DNA of 64,000 nt from Axinella damicornis (Eukaryota; Porifera; Demospongiae; Axinellida; Axinellidae), in NCBI GenBank assembly GCA_963931865.1, contig OZ007513.1, positions 4,442,098 through 4,506,097 of the forward strand. Direction: 5' to 3'. This document shows, piece after piece, positions 32,722 through 45,710 of the stretch (the stretch's first letter is position 1; every line of letters begins with the position of its first letter). The notes below the pieces were generated by a model that was not told the origin of the DNA, did not search any database, and saw only the letters and a list, made by a program, of their open reading frames with translations. The translations under genes and the position numbers were made by a program.

Positions 32722-34010
32722 GTATTGGGTAATAATTAAGCATGCAGGATGCGTGTGCACTCAACAAAGACAAAGGTTATTGTGCCTGTGGCATGTGCAC
32801 ACGGCTGCTTGGTCAGTTCCCAATAGCTGTGTTAATGATTACTACCTAATTTCCTTTGCTGGGTTTGATAAGAAACTGGTGGAGGTGCAAGGGGTTGTTA
32901 TTTTCTGGGGGAGAAAGAAAGAAGTATATAGTTACACACCAGCCACATGTATACGTGCACCCATACAGTACACAAGGTAGACTGTAAGGCTAGCCTGCCT
33001 CAAAGGATCAGGGTATGTTCAATCAGAGAAGTAACCAGTGTAACATCCTGGAGCTGATTACTTTAGGAGGGCGGGTGGGGGTTCACAGATTGCAGCTGCA
33101 AAAAAGGTTTCTGGTAACATGTATTTCTCGAGGGCAGCCTGCAGTCGTTTAATCTCAGCCTGTGATTGGAGTTACATTTCCACTGGTACAGGGGTTCCTA
33201 CAGCTAGGGTTGTAATCAGTGTTCTAATGTGCCCTTTGTGGTCTGGTCTAAATGTGCCCTGCCTGTGGCTACCCTTTGCCAGCCTCTGCACATAGATTAC
33301 TTTTTAGCAACCACTTGAAATACATGGCTTCACAAGGTTACTGACCAGCACGAATATTATGTGCCCCTCTAGACAAATTTCTGGGGAGAACACCGGTTGT
33401 AATTCACTGGTTGTAATTCACTGGTTGTAATATTCAGCGTAAAACCAACATAGTGAGTAGCTCTAGTGAGCTTCCCAAGCCTTTTCACTATCCAGCATGC
33501 AGTGTGCAAAGAGGACCGTGTTCTTCAGTTTGCACACTGTCAATCAAAGACGGATGTTGGGAGGCTAGGCTGACCATGTTGTGGACCTTCTTGGCTCTCT
33601 TGGAGAACATTGGAGTGGACAGGGTTTCAACAAAACACCTGGAGCAAACACACAGTTCAAGGCTTACAACGACATGTGTATAGAGACTCAGTTCTGGTCA
33701 CATGATCTTCAATCAAACATGCTCTTCAATATTCAGGTCATATGACCATGTACATGTTGACATGACCTTCAACCAATAGTGCTCCTCAATTCATGTCATG
33801 TGACCATGTCGCACAAGGGTGGACATTGGCCAGAAGGTTGGTCTTGGCATTTCTGCCAAGGGAATCCTGCAGAGGACTAGTATCACATGACACAGGCAAG
33901 TATCACATGACACAGGCAAGTATCACATGACACAGGCAGCAAGGGCTGAAGGCATGTATGGCACATACTAGTGGTGGGGAGATTGTGAGCAACAGGTTGG
34001 TGCATGCTGC
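32721..34010. other. Gene-poor stretch with short tandem repeats
   Basis: GTATCACATGACACAGGCAA is repeated three times at about 33880-33940, and a CACTGGTTGTAATTCA unit near 33400-33430. CATGTGACC-type motifs are frequent. No gene. Confidence 0.55.
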
Positions 34011-34097
34011 TAGCCTTGTTCCCAGGCTCCCCCTCCTGCACAGCAACAAAAGTACTACTTTTCGGTGCTACTCAGGGAGGAGCCTGGGAATGAGGCA
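34011..34097. mobile_element. Short foldback of the TAGCCT(C/T)GTTCCCAGGC family
   Basis: Left TAGCCTTGTTCCCAGGCTCC and right GGAGCCTGGGAATGAGGC pair across a loop with a second small hairpin. A clear target duplication was not found. Confidence 0.7.
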
Positions 34098-34624
34098 CAG
34101 TGTACCTTTAGTAGAAACAAATCCCTCTAGTGGACGTGTCGTGACTTTCCACTTGCAATGTCCACTACTGATAACATCACATTGCCCAGGGCCAATAGTG
34201 ACTTGTGTGTTACCTGCCTCCTGTAGTCCTGTAGTATGTGGTGTGCATGTATGTGTGTGGTGCATGTGTGCAGTGTGTGTGTGCGGTGCACTTCAGATTT
34301 AGCTATACCGCATACTGCCAGATATGTTCTGCGTTACGTCTATGTGCCGTTGTATACAGGCGCGAATGGACTTCTGGTACACTGGCGATTGGACCGTTAA
34401 GTGATCGGTTTGTGTCCCGTCTGTCTGTCTGTCTGTGGACACAAAAATCAGCAGTGTGCCTATTTGCTCGTTGGGTAGGGGATACCTGGTAAGCATCTCT
34501 GGCAGAGGAGATGCTGTGCTCCGTCAATCCGTCCACACAGATGCCACGTTTGATGTCTTGATGCAGATTTGGACAACTGAGTCAAGGATCCAACTTATTG
34601 CGCTGTACAACTGATGACACAATA

Positions 34625-35048
34625 TGTGACCCTCTCTGCGAAAATCGACCATAAACATTGAATTTACGTTACGTGAGTTTAATGTTGAGCGCTTTGGGCG
34701 CGTATTTCAATCGCGTGCTCTACTTCAAAGGCTCGTAACGAACGAACGCGTAGGACTTCCGCTCTGTAACTTGAGATAATAGTACGCGTACTTGCGTGCT
34801 ATCATGAATTCACGTAGCACACCGGAAGTCCTACGCGTTCTGGATTTAACCGCGTTTTAAATTGCTCGTGCAAGTTAAATAGACCTGCATATTGACCACA
34901 TTTAAAAGCCCATAACTCTAGAATGGTAAGTCCGATTAAAAAGATAAGAGTACCACTGTGATCAGCAATGGATGGGCTCTCTGGTGGTGTAATAATCTCA
35001 CTTTTCATGAAAAGTATCAAGTGATTGATTTTCCCAGAGAGGGTCACA
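34625..35048. mobile_element. MITE with TGTGACCCTCTCTG termini
   Basis: Left TGTGACCCTCTCTGCGAAAA and right complement (TTTTCCCAGAGAGGGTCACA) are flanked by TA on both sides. Internal inverted segments around CGTAGGACTTCCG are also present. No transposase. Confidence 0.75.
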
Positions 35049-35049
35049 T

Positions 35050-35940
35050 ATACTGGGCAGGCTCATTCCCAGAGCATGCAGCTGCAGCTGAGTGCAAGGG
35101 CAGGCTCTGGTTCTGGAACGGTTTCTGAAAAAACGTGCCATTGCTAGCACACATATTTACCCTGTCCGGTTCTTTCTCAGAAATTCCTCTCCATAACTGA
35201 TGACAGCCTTTCACCCTACACAGCAAAAGGAGAGTGTGTAACATGAACGTATACATCATGTACAGATACGGACAGCTCCCTCCTTGAGGTCATGTCACAT
35301 GCAAGGCGTTTAAGCCATCTGAATAGATCCTACGGGGCATCGATGTTACGTGTTGGCAAACACAAGTCTTTGACTGTAACTCTGGTAATCTTCTTCATGT
35401 TGGAAGAATGCTCGAGTTACAGTTGCTTTTCCACTACGTACTATCAATGTCCAGTTGTTAGATCCTCTTATCGGACAATTAAACTTACCTCTGTGACTTT
35501 CAGCAAGAAAGGAACTCTTTATGAGCAGCCTGAGATATTAGGAGGCTGAGGTGAGGATGGAGGAGGGAAGGAAGAGATGAGAGGAGGAAGAGAAGAAGAA
35601 AGGAGAAGAGAGGAAGGAGGAAGGACGAAGGAGTTATGAAAGATGTGAACTCCTCTAGGCTCACGCACCTTCAATCGTACTCTAACCTTTTGGGAATGTG
35701 CCATGGCACTGGAATCAGAGCCACATTCTCACCCAGCTCCAGCTCCTCCTTCCGTATCAGTAATCTGCATGGAAATTCGAAATGGAACAGATGTGTTGTG
35801 CTTCTTAACTGAGCCTGAGCTTATTCTCAGTCTCAACTTGAGTTCAAAACAGAAGGCTTCCTATAGTCCCCCAGTTCCTTCCACCCACATGGACGAATTT
35901 GCTAAGGAAAGGGGAGGAGACTAGTACCAGCTCTTCAGCC
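35050..35940. other. No gene; purine-rich tract
   Basis: About 35545-35630 is a GGAGGAAGAGAAG-type tract. Open frames on either side lack support. Confidence 0.5.
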
Positions 35941-36680
35941 ATGACAATGAGGGTGAGGGTGAGGATGAGGGTGAGGGTGATCAGCGGTGGTGGTAATCAC
36001 TGGTGATGGTGATCACTGCATGAGGGTGATGGTGATGGTGATGGTGATCACTGAGGGTGAGGGTGATGGTGATGGTGATCAGCGGTGGTGGTGATCACTG
36101 GTGATGATGATCACTGCATGAGGGTGATGGTCACTGAGGGTGAGGGTGATCAGCGTCGTAGCGTGAGGGTGATCAGCGGTGGTGGTGATCACTGGTGATG
36201 GTGATCACTGAGGGTGAGGGTGAGGGTGATCAGCGGTGGTGGTGATCACTGCATGAGGGTGATGGTGATCACTGAGGGTGAGGGTGAGGGTGATGGTGAT
36301 GGTGATCAGCGGTGGTGGTGATCACTGGTGATGGTGATCACTGCATGAGGGTGATGGTGATCACTGCATGAGGGTGATGGTGATCACTGCATGAGGGTGA
36401 TGGTGATCACTGCATGAGGGTGATGGTGATCACTGAGGGTGAGGGTGAGGGTGATCAGCGGTGGTGGTGATCACTGCATGAGGGTGATCAGCGGTGGTGG
36501 TGATCACTGCATGAGGGTGATGGTGATGGTGATGGTGATCACTGAGGGTGAGGGTGATGGGATCAGCGGTGATGGTGATCACTGCATGAGGGTGATGGGT
36601 CAGGGCAATGGGTGAGGGTGATTGTGATGGTGATCATTGAGGGCAAGGGTGGTCGATCACTGAGAGTGATGGGTCAGGGC

Positions 36681-37285
36681 CAGTGTTGTGAACATTAGAA
36701 TTTATTATTCTGACTTCCCCTTCAAAATATCTGAGTTCAGCTGTCATGTTGAACCATGAAAATCGGACATAAATCTGAACACATACAGACATACATACAG
36801 TATATAGTACAGTACTACACTCACTGCTTTTACAACAAACTGTGCACCAGTCAAGACTGAAGTTGAGTTGACGGACGAGACTAAGGGTCTGCAGGCTCCA
36901 AGTACACAAGTTCGCTGGGTCCATCAACTCAACTTGATCCCTGTGCACCACGCATGATAAACAGACTGTCCTCCCTTTGTTGTACATTTTCCGAGGACTC
37001 AGCTACGCCATTCTTCGTTGAAGGAACATCTTCACTCTCTTCCGCTGTTTTGAGGAACTTGTTGATGTCGTACTGTAGTCTCGTCACTTTCGGCCGCTTC
37101 GGGAAACGACGCCACTTTCGTGAATTCGGGCTCCATTTTGCCATGTGGTGTGGTACTCAAAAGTTCTGCGCATGCGTATGAAGATAATTGGCCATTACAC
37201 TGACTTTCAAAAAATCTGTCGGACCTCAAAAATCTGGTTCAGAATTCGGACATGTCCGACCAAATCGGACATGTTCACAACACTG
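36681..37285. mobile_element. Non-autonomous hAT-like element with 8-bp target duplication
   Basis: Terminal inverted repeats begin CAGTGTTGTGAACAT and end with the complement. The VNTR sequence GTCAGGGC is exactly duplicated on both sides (36673-36680 and 37286-37293). CAGTG-type ends and an 8-bp duplication are typical of hAT elements. At 605 bp it is far too short for an active transposase. Confidence 0.9.
36929..37144 (-). pseudogene. Possible transposase N-terminal remnant inside the hAT-like element
   Basis: A 71-codon minus-strand frame starts MAKWSPNSRKWRRFPKRPKV and continues with Glu/Ser-rich sequence. The basic start and its position within the element suggest a remnant of the transposase 5' coding part. 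No BED finger or catalytic residue is visible. Confidence 0.3.
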
Positions 37286-37984
37286 GTCAGGGCAATGGGT
37301 GAGGAGGATGATCAGTGAAAGTGATGGTGATGGTGATCACTGAGGGTGAGGGTGAGGGTGATGATGAGGGTGATCACTGAGGGTGATTGTGATGGTGCTC
37401 ACTGCATGAGGGTGATGGGTCAGGGCAATGGGTGAGGGTGATCAGTGAGAGTGATGGTGATGGTGATGGTGATCACTGAGGGTGATGGCAATGGTAATGG
37501 TGATCACTGAGGATGATGGCGATGGTGATCACTCAGGGTGACGGCAATGGTAATGGTGATCACTGAGGGTGATGACGATGGTGATCACTCGGGGTGATGG
37601 TGATGGTGATGGTGATCACTGAGGGTGAGGGTGATGGTGATGGTGATCACTGAGGGTGAGGGTGATGGCGAGGGTGAGGGTGATGGCGATGGTGATCACT
37701 GAGGGTGATGGTAATGGTGATGGTGATCACTGAGGGTGATGGGTCAGGGCAATGGGTGAGGGTGATGGTGATGGTGACCACTGACGCGGATGTGGCCAAT
37801 TTGACCCCTGGTGACAAAAACATTATTCTGGATAAGACTTAACGAGCCTCATAATCCGGACCGCTATTAGGGCAATGGTTGAGTGATTGGTGAGGGTGAT
37901 CGGTGGGGGTGATGGTGATGGTGATGACTGAGGGTAATGGGTGAGAGTGATCAGTGAGGGTGATGGGTCAGGGTTAACCCTCAG

Positions 37985-38310
37985 TGATCACTCTAACCAA
38001 TCACCAATCAGGTCACTTTAAGGCTATGGCTCTAGCTTGGCTAATAACCAACCTTACAGACCCGGAAAAAAGCTTCACTACCACCCTGTGCCAACCAAGG
38101 GCTTTCAACAGCCAAGCCCATAAACAGCCATGTTACCTCCCCCTGTCCCGCCCCAGAGGAGGTAGGACACATTTTCTGCACACGTGACTATGCGCTGCGC
38201 TTGGATGGAAATAATTGCGTGTTTTACGTTCCTAACCTCACCAGCCTCGTTCCCGAGTCACTATGGCCTGGGACCGAGGGAAAACGGAAATTGCCAACGA
38301 GAAGTGAAGC
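37985..38310. other. No recognisable gene
   Basis: Contains CCTCGTTCCCGAG-type fragments related to the short foldback family but no complete copy. Confidence 0.45.
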
Positions 38311-38314
38311 TACA

Positions 38315-38862
38315 GTGGGTGTCTTTATTCACTGGACTGGTGGACTGGACTGGACTGGACTGGACTGGACTGGAGTGGACTGGACTCACCCAAAATCTGT
38401 AAAATGCCTTTTTCAGTGTAGGACAGAAGCTAAGCATACTTATTCATTCACTAAAGTTGCTTGCACAGCTTGCTTTCGTGTCTTTCTTCGAGTCGGTAGA
38501 GGTCAAAGGTCACGTGCATATTTAATAAGCTTCAATGAAAAGATTAGAAGAGCATTTGTTTACTGCAGAAATCGAACTCCAGCCTTTTGCTGAAGCATAG
38601 AAAACAGAAATAAATATCCCTCTATCATCCACGACTGACTGAAGCTCATTGCTGAAGCTCAATATGCACGTGACCTTTGACCTCTACCGACTCGAGCAAA
38701 GACGCGAAAGCAGGCTGTGCAAGCAACTTTAGCGACTGAATAAGTATGCTTAGCTTCTGTCCTACACTGAAAAAGGCATTTTACAGATTTTTGGATGAGT
38801 CCACTCCACTCCAGTCCAGTCCAGTCCAGTCCACTCCAGTCCAGTGAATAAAGACGCCCAGC
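38315..38862. mobile_element. Foldback element with (GGACT)n arms
   Basis: Arms of about 200 bp pair: GTCTTTATTCACTGGACTGG, a (GGACT)n run, TCTGTAAAATGCC, AAGCATACTTATTCA and GTCAAAGGTCACGTGCATAT at left are all found inverted at right. The ~100-bp centre contains no gene. Confidence 0.85.
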
Positions 38863-38869
38863 TACAGTT

Positions 38870-40820
38870 GGGCATGTTACTGAGTTTGAAAGGTAGGGGT
38901 ACGTTGGAGATGCTTCAGGTTGGGAGGCTTCTGGCTGCAGTACCGGCTTCCTCTGCCATCCCACGCAGTCGATCCTTCAAGAGGCCGTACAGCCAAAGTG
39001 ACCCAGGGGTTGAAATCTACTCTACTGGAGCTTTCGAATGATGTCAAATACTCGTAAAGACTACCGAGAACACAATTCGGTATAGTAAACCTCCATATAA
39101 ATTCGCCTACGCACGTAGGTCACATGACCATGTCCAAGCTCCTCTGGTCCCGCCTTTCTGCTGATGCAAACCTAACCCTCAAAGACATATTGCTGGAAGT
39201 GACATCACAAGGTGACGCATATATGCGTCTATACCACTGAAAGTGAGTGTGTGTGATGAGTGAGTAATGGTAAGGGTGATGTGTGTGTTATGAGTGAGTG
39301 TATTATAAGTGTGTGTGAGTGAGTGTATTACGAGTGAGTGTGTGTGAGTGAGTGTGTGTGATGTGTGAGGTAAGGGTGATGGGTGAAGGCAAAGAGTGAA
39401 GGTGATAGGTGAGGAGGCTGTGTACCGTAATTCATCTGTGCAGTAGCGCTGAACAAGGTCTTCAGTCTCTTCATGAGGTCTTTTACCTCGGCCCAGAAAG
39501 GTGTGCTCTGGAGGGAGGGAGGCAAAGAAATTGAACCTTCACCAGAAGACATGTCAATCGACAGAATTAGTTTTCATCTACTCAAAAGCAAGACTGCTAA
39601 CTTGGCACATACGGTAATCTTGTCAAATTAACAAACCCCCCTCCCTGATCCACCACTGCAACAGCAACAGTTGTCTATCAAGACAAAGACTATACATCAT
39701 AGTTGCTGGGTGCAGATCAACTCAACAAACCCTGTTTTCCATGATCACAGTATCAGACATACTTTTGATGTTCTATATATGCGTTTGTCCTCCATCCATT
39801 TTCCCCTGAAATCCACCTACATAGTTGAGCTTGATCTGCATCTGTTTTGGTGGGAAGCTCCCCCCACCCCCAGGTCTTAGCTAATCCCTGCAGGGGGTTT
39901 TCTGAACAGCATACAGGAAGCTTGACATCTGCCTCCCTCCTTCTCCTTCCTTACTTTCCCTCCCTCCCCTTTCTCTCCATTCTCTCTCTTCACATACCTT
40001 CGACCATTTTCACTGCTCCGTGTATTATTGTCAACGCAAACCGAAGAACAGAAACCCAGGGGAAGCCTATGCTACAGAAATGGAGTCTAAAGCCACTTTC
40101 ACAGAAACAACATCGGCCTCGTTCCCAAACGCTAAGGGGGGGGTGCCTGGGGTGGGAGTGGGTGCATGGGGGTGGCTGGGGCTGTGCACATTGAAACTCT
40201 GAGCAATGATGAACGTGTTTCCGTCTCTGTTGCCAACAGAACCCTAACCCTAACTCTAACCCTAGTAGAGTTAGCCTCCGAATTTATGCTGCTGTCTTTG
40301 TCCGAATGCAGCATATGTAGAGTCGACGGTTGTGCTCAGGAATTAATTTCCGTTCTCAGCCTTATCCCATTTCCTGTTCTTCGCGAATAATCATGTACGT
40401 ATGTACACGGAGCAGCGAAAATGGTGCGGAGCGCTACACGGAGCAGCGAAAAATGGTGGAACGCAAAGGGGTTGGGACAGAAAAGTAATGAAGGAAAGCA
40501 GTTGGAAGGAGGCAGATGTCTCAGCTCGCCTGTAGTAGAGACTTCATCACAACCCTGCAGGGATAGCTACCATGGTGTGTGGTGGTCAGCATCATGACTG
40601 CTACAGGTGTTTGATGACCTCAGAAATACAGTGCTCTCCGACCTTCTCATTACTCTTTAGAAGGAGAAGACAGAGGAAGAGGTGAGAGAGTTGGCAGATA
40701 CTGCCTCCTTGGATGAAGTAAAAGTGAGATGTTAGGGACGAGAGGAGAAGGAAGAACTAAGTTGTTGGTGTTTATGTGGTTGAACTTGGTGGCAGCACCT
40801 TCCACATCATGCAGACTCAC
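38870..40820. other. Gene-poor stretch with GTGA repeats and a telomere-like run
   Basis: About 39240-39370 is (GTGAGTGTGT)-type low complexity. At about 40240-40266 the sequence is CCCTAACCCTAACTCTAACC, a short run of the metazoan telomere unit. No gene. Confidence 0.55.
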
Positions 40821-40823
40821 AGT

Positions 40824-40840
40824 CCCCCCCCCCCCCCCCC
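40824..40840. repeat. Poly(C) tract, 17 bases
   Basis: Run of 17 C just before TTTAACCGTCGGGGCCCCGA, which is itself an inverted repeat. Confidence 0.9.
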
Positions 40841-40901
40841 TTTAACCGTCGGGGCCCCGACAGTTAAAGGTACCCTAACGGTAAAGGTATAATGCTACCG
40901 G

Positions 40902-41315
40902 TAGGTCACTATTATTTGCGGGTTGGGCATGCAGCGGATTTGGCGAGTATTAATTTTAGCATTTTAACTCACCAGAGCTGCAGGCAACTTATCTGTTCAA
41001 GAGGCAACCACACTGTTCAGTCTGCTGGTAAAGGCTAGTGCAACAGGTAGGCCTATAGGACAAAACTCATTTTCAGAATGATGTCTCAGGTCTTGCTCTC
41101 ACCTCGTAGATAACCTCTGATTCTTACTATACAGCTTCGTAGATCGCTTCGTATAGGCGGCTATAGCTTGTGAATCGCTCCAATTAATTAATGCACACGT
41201 ATGTGACGTCACATGCTGCTAATACTATTGTTTGCGGGTTCGAAATTTTGCGATTTTTTCGAATTCGCTAAAATTCGCTAAAATTAATACTCGAAAATAA
41301 TAGTGACCTTAAGGT
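40902..41315. mobile_element. MITE-like inverted repeat (GGTCACTATTATTT ends)
   Basis: Left GGTCACTATTATTTGCG ... GAGTATTAATTTTAGC and right AATTAATACTCGAAAATAAT ... GTGACC are inverted. Arms are interrupted, and no target duplication is clear. Confidence 0.6.
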
Positions 41316-41319
41316 ACTT

Positions 41320-42700
41320 CGATTGGTTTGGATGTAGCTGATCCAGGGAGGATTTACACTTTAACCAAAATCAACGTCTACAGCCAGTGTGAGACTTTCA
41401 TCTTGTGATATCACATCCAGAAATGTCCTTTGGAGATAGGTTCTGCATGAGCAGAAAGGTTCACAGAGAAAAAAGAGAAGTGTTGTTTTAACCAGACCCT
41501 AGTTGCATCTCAGTGCCTCCTCCACTGTGGTGGTCGAAGAATATATCCACAACCACAAATGTTGTGTAGCCTCACTTCTAACGTTTCGTAATTATAGGTA
41601 CGTGACTTAGCTTAATTGTTTACCCATCAGTATGTCTGTTGGAGGACCTATAGTGGTCAAGCAGTGTAAATGATCTGCTTGAATGCACATTGTTTGGAAG
41701 TGCAGCTGTTCTATTAGGTTTTCCTATTTGGATAGCTGCTAATAGGATGCACTTGTGTGCTCATTCCTTGGTCACCATGCAAGGGGGCCCTGAGATGCAA
41801 CTGAGGTGACCACAGCCTGGTTAAAACAACCCTTCCCATTTAACAGTGTTGGGACAGGGGGAGGTGGGTGGGTTCTTCTGAAGGGTTCTGACAGCATGGC
41901 CATGTCTAGGCTTGGCCTTGATAAGCCCTTGGTCGGAGCCAGGTTCTCTCTTTGCAGGAATTCACTGAGAATACAGCCCTTTTGGCAGTGGAACTTTTTT
42001 CCCACTCTGGACGGCTGGTGATAGGCCCAGAGCCGTGACTCTTGAAGCTCAGTTCATCCCAACTTGTAAACCATCCTGCACCGAGATTATAGGAAGCACC
42101 CTGATTAATTGGCAGTTCAATAATTGCCAGGTCAATGTTTATGGCAAGCCACTCCACCTGGTTCATCCCAACTTGTGAACCATACAGCACAGAGAATAAG
42201 GGAGACACCCTGATTGCCAGTTCATTGGGGATTTGATGCAAAGAATGATTTCACTACCCCCAGTCCCTTTCCGCAAGAATGCCAGCTGGTGTTTGGCAAT
42301 TATTGAACTGCCAAAAAAAATCTTCAACTGGCAAACTAGTATCAGAGTGTTCAGCATAATTGTATAAGGGTATAGACAGAACCCAGAGGCAGAAGTCAGA
42401 CCCTCACTCACACGTGGAGGAGGGTCAGGTGTCAAGCATGTAGCTACTTGGATTTGTCCCGTTGCAACAATTTTCCAATCAGATTTCAGAGCAATAGTTT
42501 TCCTGTGGTTATGAACTCGATCAAGCCCGAGAGTTTTCTGAACAAAGATACCAAATTAGTGCTATGCAACTTCCTCACCGACAAATCTTGAGTTTAGGCT
42601 TGATGAAAGACCCTCATTCGTGCGTCTGTGAGGGTCTGGCTACAATGTGCATGTGTATGCAAGTCTTGCCTGAGTGTGGGGGTGTGGTCATGCAGGGATC
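41320..42700. other. No recognisable gene
   Basis: A ~100-bp segment (GTTCATCCCAACTTGTGAACC) is repeated at about 42050-42110 and 42160-42220. Open frames are unsupported. Confidence 0.5.
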
Positions 42701-42704
42701 AGCT

Positions 42705-44900
42705 GAGGATGTGCACCACAGAGGCAAGCTTGAGAGCTAATTACAGTTTAGACATGTGCTGCATGTGGCATTGACTGTAGTATTTTACCACCTTCATCAC
42801 AACAGCAGCTGCATGCAGAGTATTAACCCATGAACAGCCTGAGAATGACCCTTTGTCAAGAGTTGTACTACCAATGTTTCTCAACATGCACACTAACTGT
42901 GCACTCATACAGTGTGTTTGTGATAGTTGCCATGGAGAGGAAACTGATAGCAATATTACCAGACACTGTGTTTCTTCAGGTTCTGGAATTCCAATATCAA
43001 GCAGCTCCCATTGAGAGAACAGGTATGTCACTATGATTATGCATGTATGCCCGCCATACATGTCTCATTTCCATGGTGATTACAGAAGTTTCTTGTACGT
43101 ACATGTACTCAGTTTATGTTTTGATCTTGATATCAAGAGCTAGCTTATGTGTGTGTCAGCTTTATCAAGTACCTATTACTTGCATGAACTACTTTCACAG
43201 ACTCTAGAATGCTTCCCAGCATTTGTTTGCTTGTAGTGTGATACAACATTTGACATTGTGCTTATCTTTTACTTATTTTCAATTATGATATAATTATGAC
43301 TACCTTTTGTATGAACCCTTCCCCATTGGAAAAAAATATTCAGATTCAGATTGTATAGGTTGGGTTGCCAGGGTATTATTGCCAAGTGTAGCGAGGCATG
43401 TAATTTTGACTGCAAGCACGCATAATTTTACCTTAAATTGCCATGCCGAACTGAAAATTCTCTTTCATATGCTGTTCACAATCTGATCAAGCAATAATAA
43501 TGAGTACACAGCTCTAAGAAGTATTTGTAGGCACTATCTGTGAGTGACTGTAGAGAGAGGAATGGGAGAGGTTGTGCCTAGCTCGCGCACTATTGTGCAA
43601 ACAAATTTAATACATGACATTGTATACGTAGCTGCATAGATTATGTATTTGTAGCACAATAGTGATCATATGTACAGCTGCTACCTGACGAGAGTGGTCA
43701 TGATCACACAGCTTCACACTGGGATAATGGCATGACATGATATGACATCATGACATTTCATTCAGCGTGACAGATAGCAAGGATAATATGCCATGGACCA
43801 ATCATGAGCTTTTTTGCATGAATACGGCATGCTACAGGATAGGACACTCATGTGTACAATCTTGCATACGGACAGCAGCCCATATAGGAGGGGGGGGGGG
43901 GACTTCTATTATGCCCAGATACTGGCTATTTATATAGCATTACATATTCACAGGCAGCACATCCTTGTGAGGCATATAAGTATACCACACTTCATTGTGT
44001 TACCATATCCTTATACAGTAAATTTGCTGCTGCGCATGCACGAAGTTCCTGCATCCACTAACTGCATGCATGTAGGGGTGGTCCACAGATAAGTCATTAG
44101 CGGATGAATTATACGTCAATTCTAGTGTAGCAAGACATAAGTGTACCAGACTGCTCTGTTCTGACTCAGCAAGGGGGACAGTACATACAAAGTCGTCATA
44201 AGTACAGTACATGAGCAACACAGCTGCATTCAGCTATGTTCAGGTTTGAGGGAAATCTTGTTCTCTAATGACAAATTAAACTTGACAGCTTAGTTCTCAC
44301 GGGGGGAGCAGTATTGTGGCAACGTCCTCACATCTATAGTGCTGTGCCACATGCTGTGAGGAGAGAGAAAGAAGAGACCATCTTTACACTGAGAGTGGCA
44401 CACCGGAATATGTGCAGCAAGGGGGATATGAAATTACTCCCCTCTCCCTCCCAGTCAGGATTCTCATCCCAATGACTCCATGTACTCATGCAGTATCTTG
44501 GGGATTCCTACATTTCATCAGTCCACTAGTATCCTCCCCAGTTCAATAAGTTGCTACCGGGAAGGATAGAAGCCCTCCCAATGCATGAATGGAACTTGAA
44601 CACACTGCCCAATTGAGCTCAAGTCACAATCTGCATGGGTGCATTCTTGTGTACCTATATTGTTTTCATGGAGTATTGTGGTAATGTACTCACATCCGTA
44701 GTAGTGCTGTGCCACATGCTGGTACGTGAACAACGGAGTATTTGATGTTTACAGGCTTCCAACTGCATGTATATAGCTAGGTTAGAGCTCACAATATTCA
44801 CAGTTCAATTAGTTGCTATGGGGAAAGATAGAAGCCCGCTCAATGAATGGGACTTAATCACTTAAACGCTGCCCATTATTGTAAATCTTGCAACACTGCG
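42705..44900 (+). repeat. Segmental copy of the 3' part of the kelch/ZU5 gene and its downstream region
   Basis: 42705-43080 matches 52425-52830 (end of one exon, intron, and the SGIP linker exon). About 43500-44230 matches 55985-56830. About 44290-44900 matches the SINE-like units at 56.85-58.1 kb. The three last exons of the gene (transmembrane and death-like) have no counterpart between 43080 and 43500. Confidence 0.85.
42980..43022 (+). pseudogene. Relic of the SGIP linker exon
   Basis: CTTCAG|GTTCTGGAATTCCA ... AACAG|GTATGT matches the 66-base exon at 52717 but is only 43 bases long, which breaks the phase. Here the donor is GT, where the intact gene uses GC. Confidence 0.7.
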
Positions 44901-45710
44901 AAATGCAAACCTCGCAAGCAGCGCAAACTCTGCAAACAGTGGACATGCAACAGGTGAGCTCAGTATGTGTGTAAGGGGTTCAGGGTGACTGCGGTAGGAA
45001 CCGTAGCAGCTTTGGCCGCTGCACTTTTCAGCCCTTAGCTGATAGAAGGTTTTCGTGCAGGCCCTTAGTTGAGCACTACAGACTCACACTCTACCAGTGC
45101 ACCACCACACACACCCATGTTGTCACAGGGGCGGCAGCGGCATAGAACTGGTGGTACGGCCCACAATCGTAGCACGCCGCCGAAGGCGCTCTCTGTGTTT
45201 GCAGAGGCGGGAAGCGCCGATCTGTCCGCGCGAAGCGCGGAAAAAATTTTTGGCATGTATTTTTAGCGATGAGGAAGCGCTCTCGTAGCATCCAAACGGC
45301 CGTTTTGGGAAAGAAAAGACCTTGGCTGGTGTGGAGTATCAATGGTAGGCCCAGAACTAGGACGAGAAACAGATGCCATTGCCGAGTCTGTGTTATTAAT
45401 TATCAGGTCGGCTCGAAAAGTGGTCCGGTCAAAGCCGGACCAGCCGGACCGGCGGCGCCGCCACTGTGTCATTCTCAAGCCCAGCTTTTTGACCGCTTGT
45501 AGTACATTTTGTGCACACCAGGGAATCAGGGATGGAAAGCATGGGACACACCAATTTAAGGATAGATAATTATTCATGGCTACTGCAACTTGGGCCTATG
45601 AGGTGGAACACAGCAATATTCATTTGCGGATGAGGTCAAACTTGTGCAGATGAGGGGTGGAACTAGCCTCGTTCCCAGTCTCCCCTAACTTGCGTGCAGT
45701 GAGGATAAAT
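44900..45710. other. GC-rich stretch, no gene
   Basis: Unusually GC-rich for the window around 45110-45470 (CCGGACCAGCCGGACCGGCG). Overlapping open frames on both strands reflect composition. It could be a CpG-rich promoter region of the downstream gene or another repeat. Confidence 0.4.

Larger units (their letters stand above)
35940..37985. repeat. GGTGAT/TGATCACTG minisatellite (VNTR), about 2 kb
   Basis: Hexamers GGTGAT, GGTGAG and GATGAG plus the palindromic TGATCACT and longer combinations such as GATCAGCGGTGGTG and CACTGCATGAGGGTGATG repeat in irregular higher-order order. A hAT-like element interrupts it at 36681-37285. Confidence 0.95.

Noticed and set aside
36929..37229. Host gene inside the VNTR
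   Set aside because: The frame lies within the hAT-like element limits defined by the target duplication.
45065..45577. Overlapping frames of 60-100 codons in the GC-rich region
   Set aside because: Open in most frames because of composition. No domain recognised.
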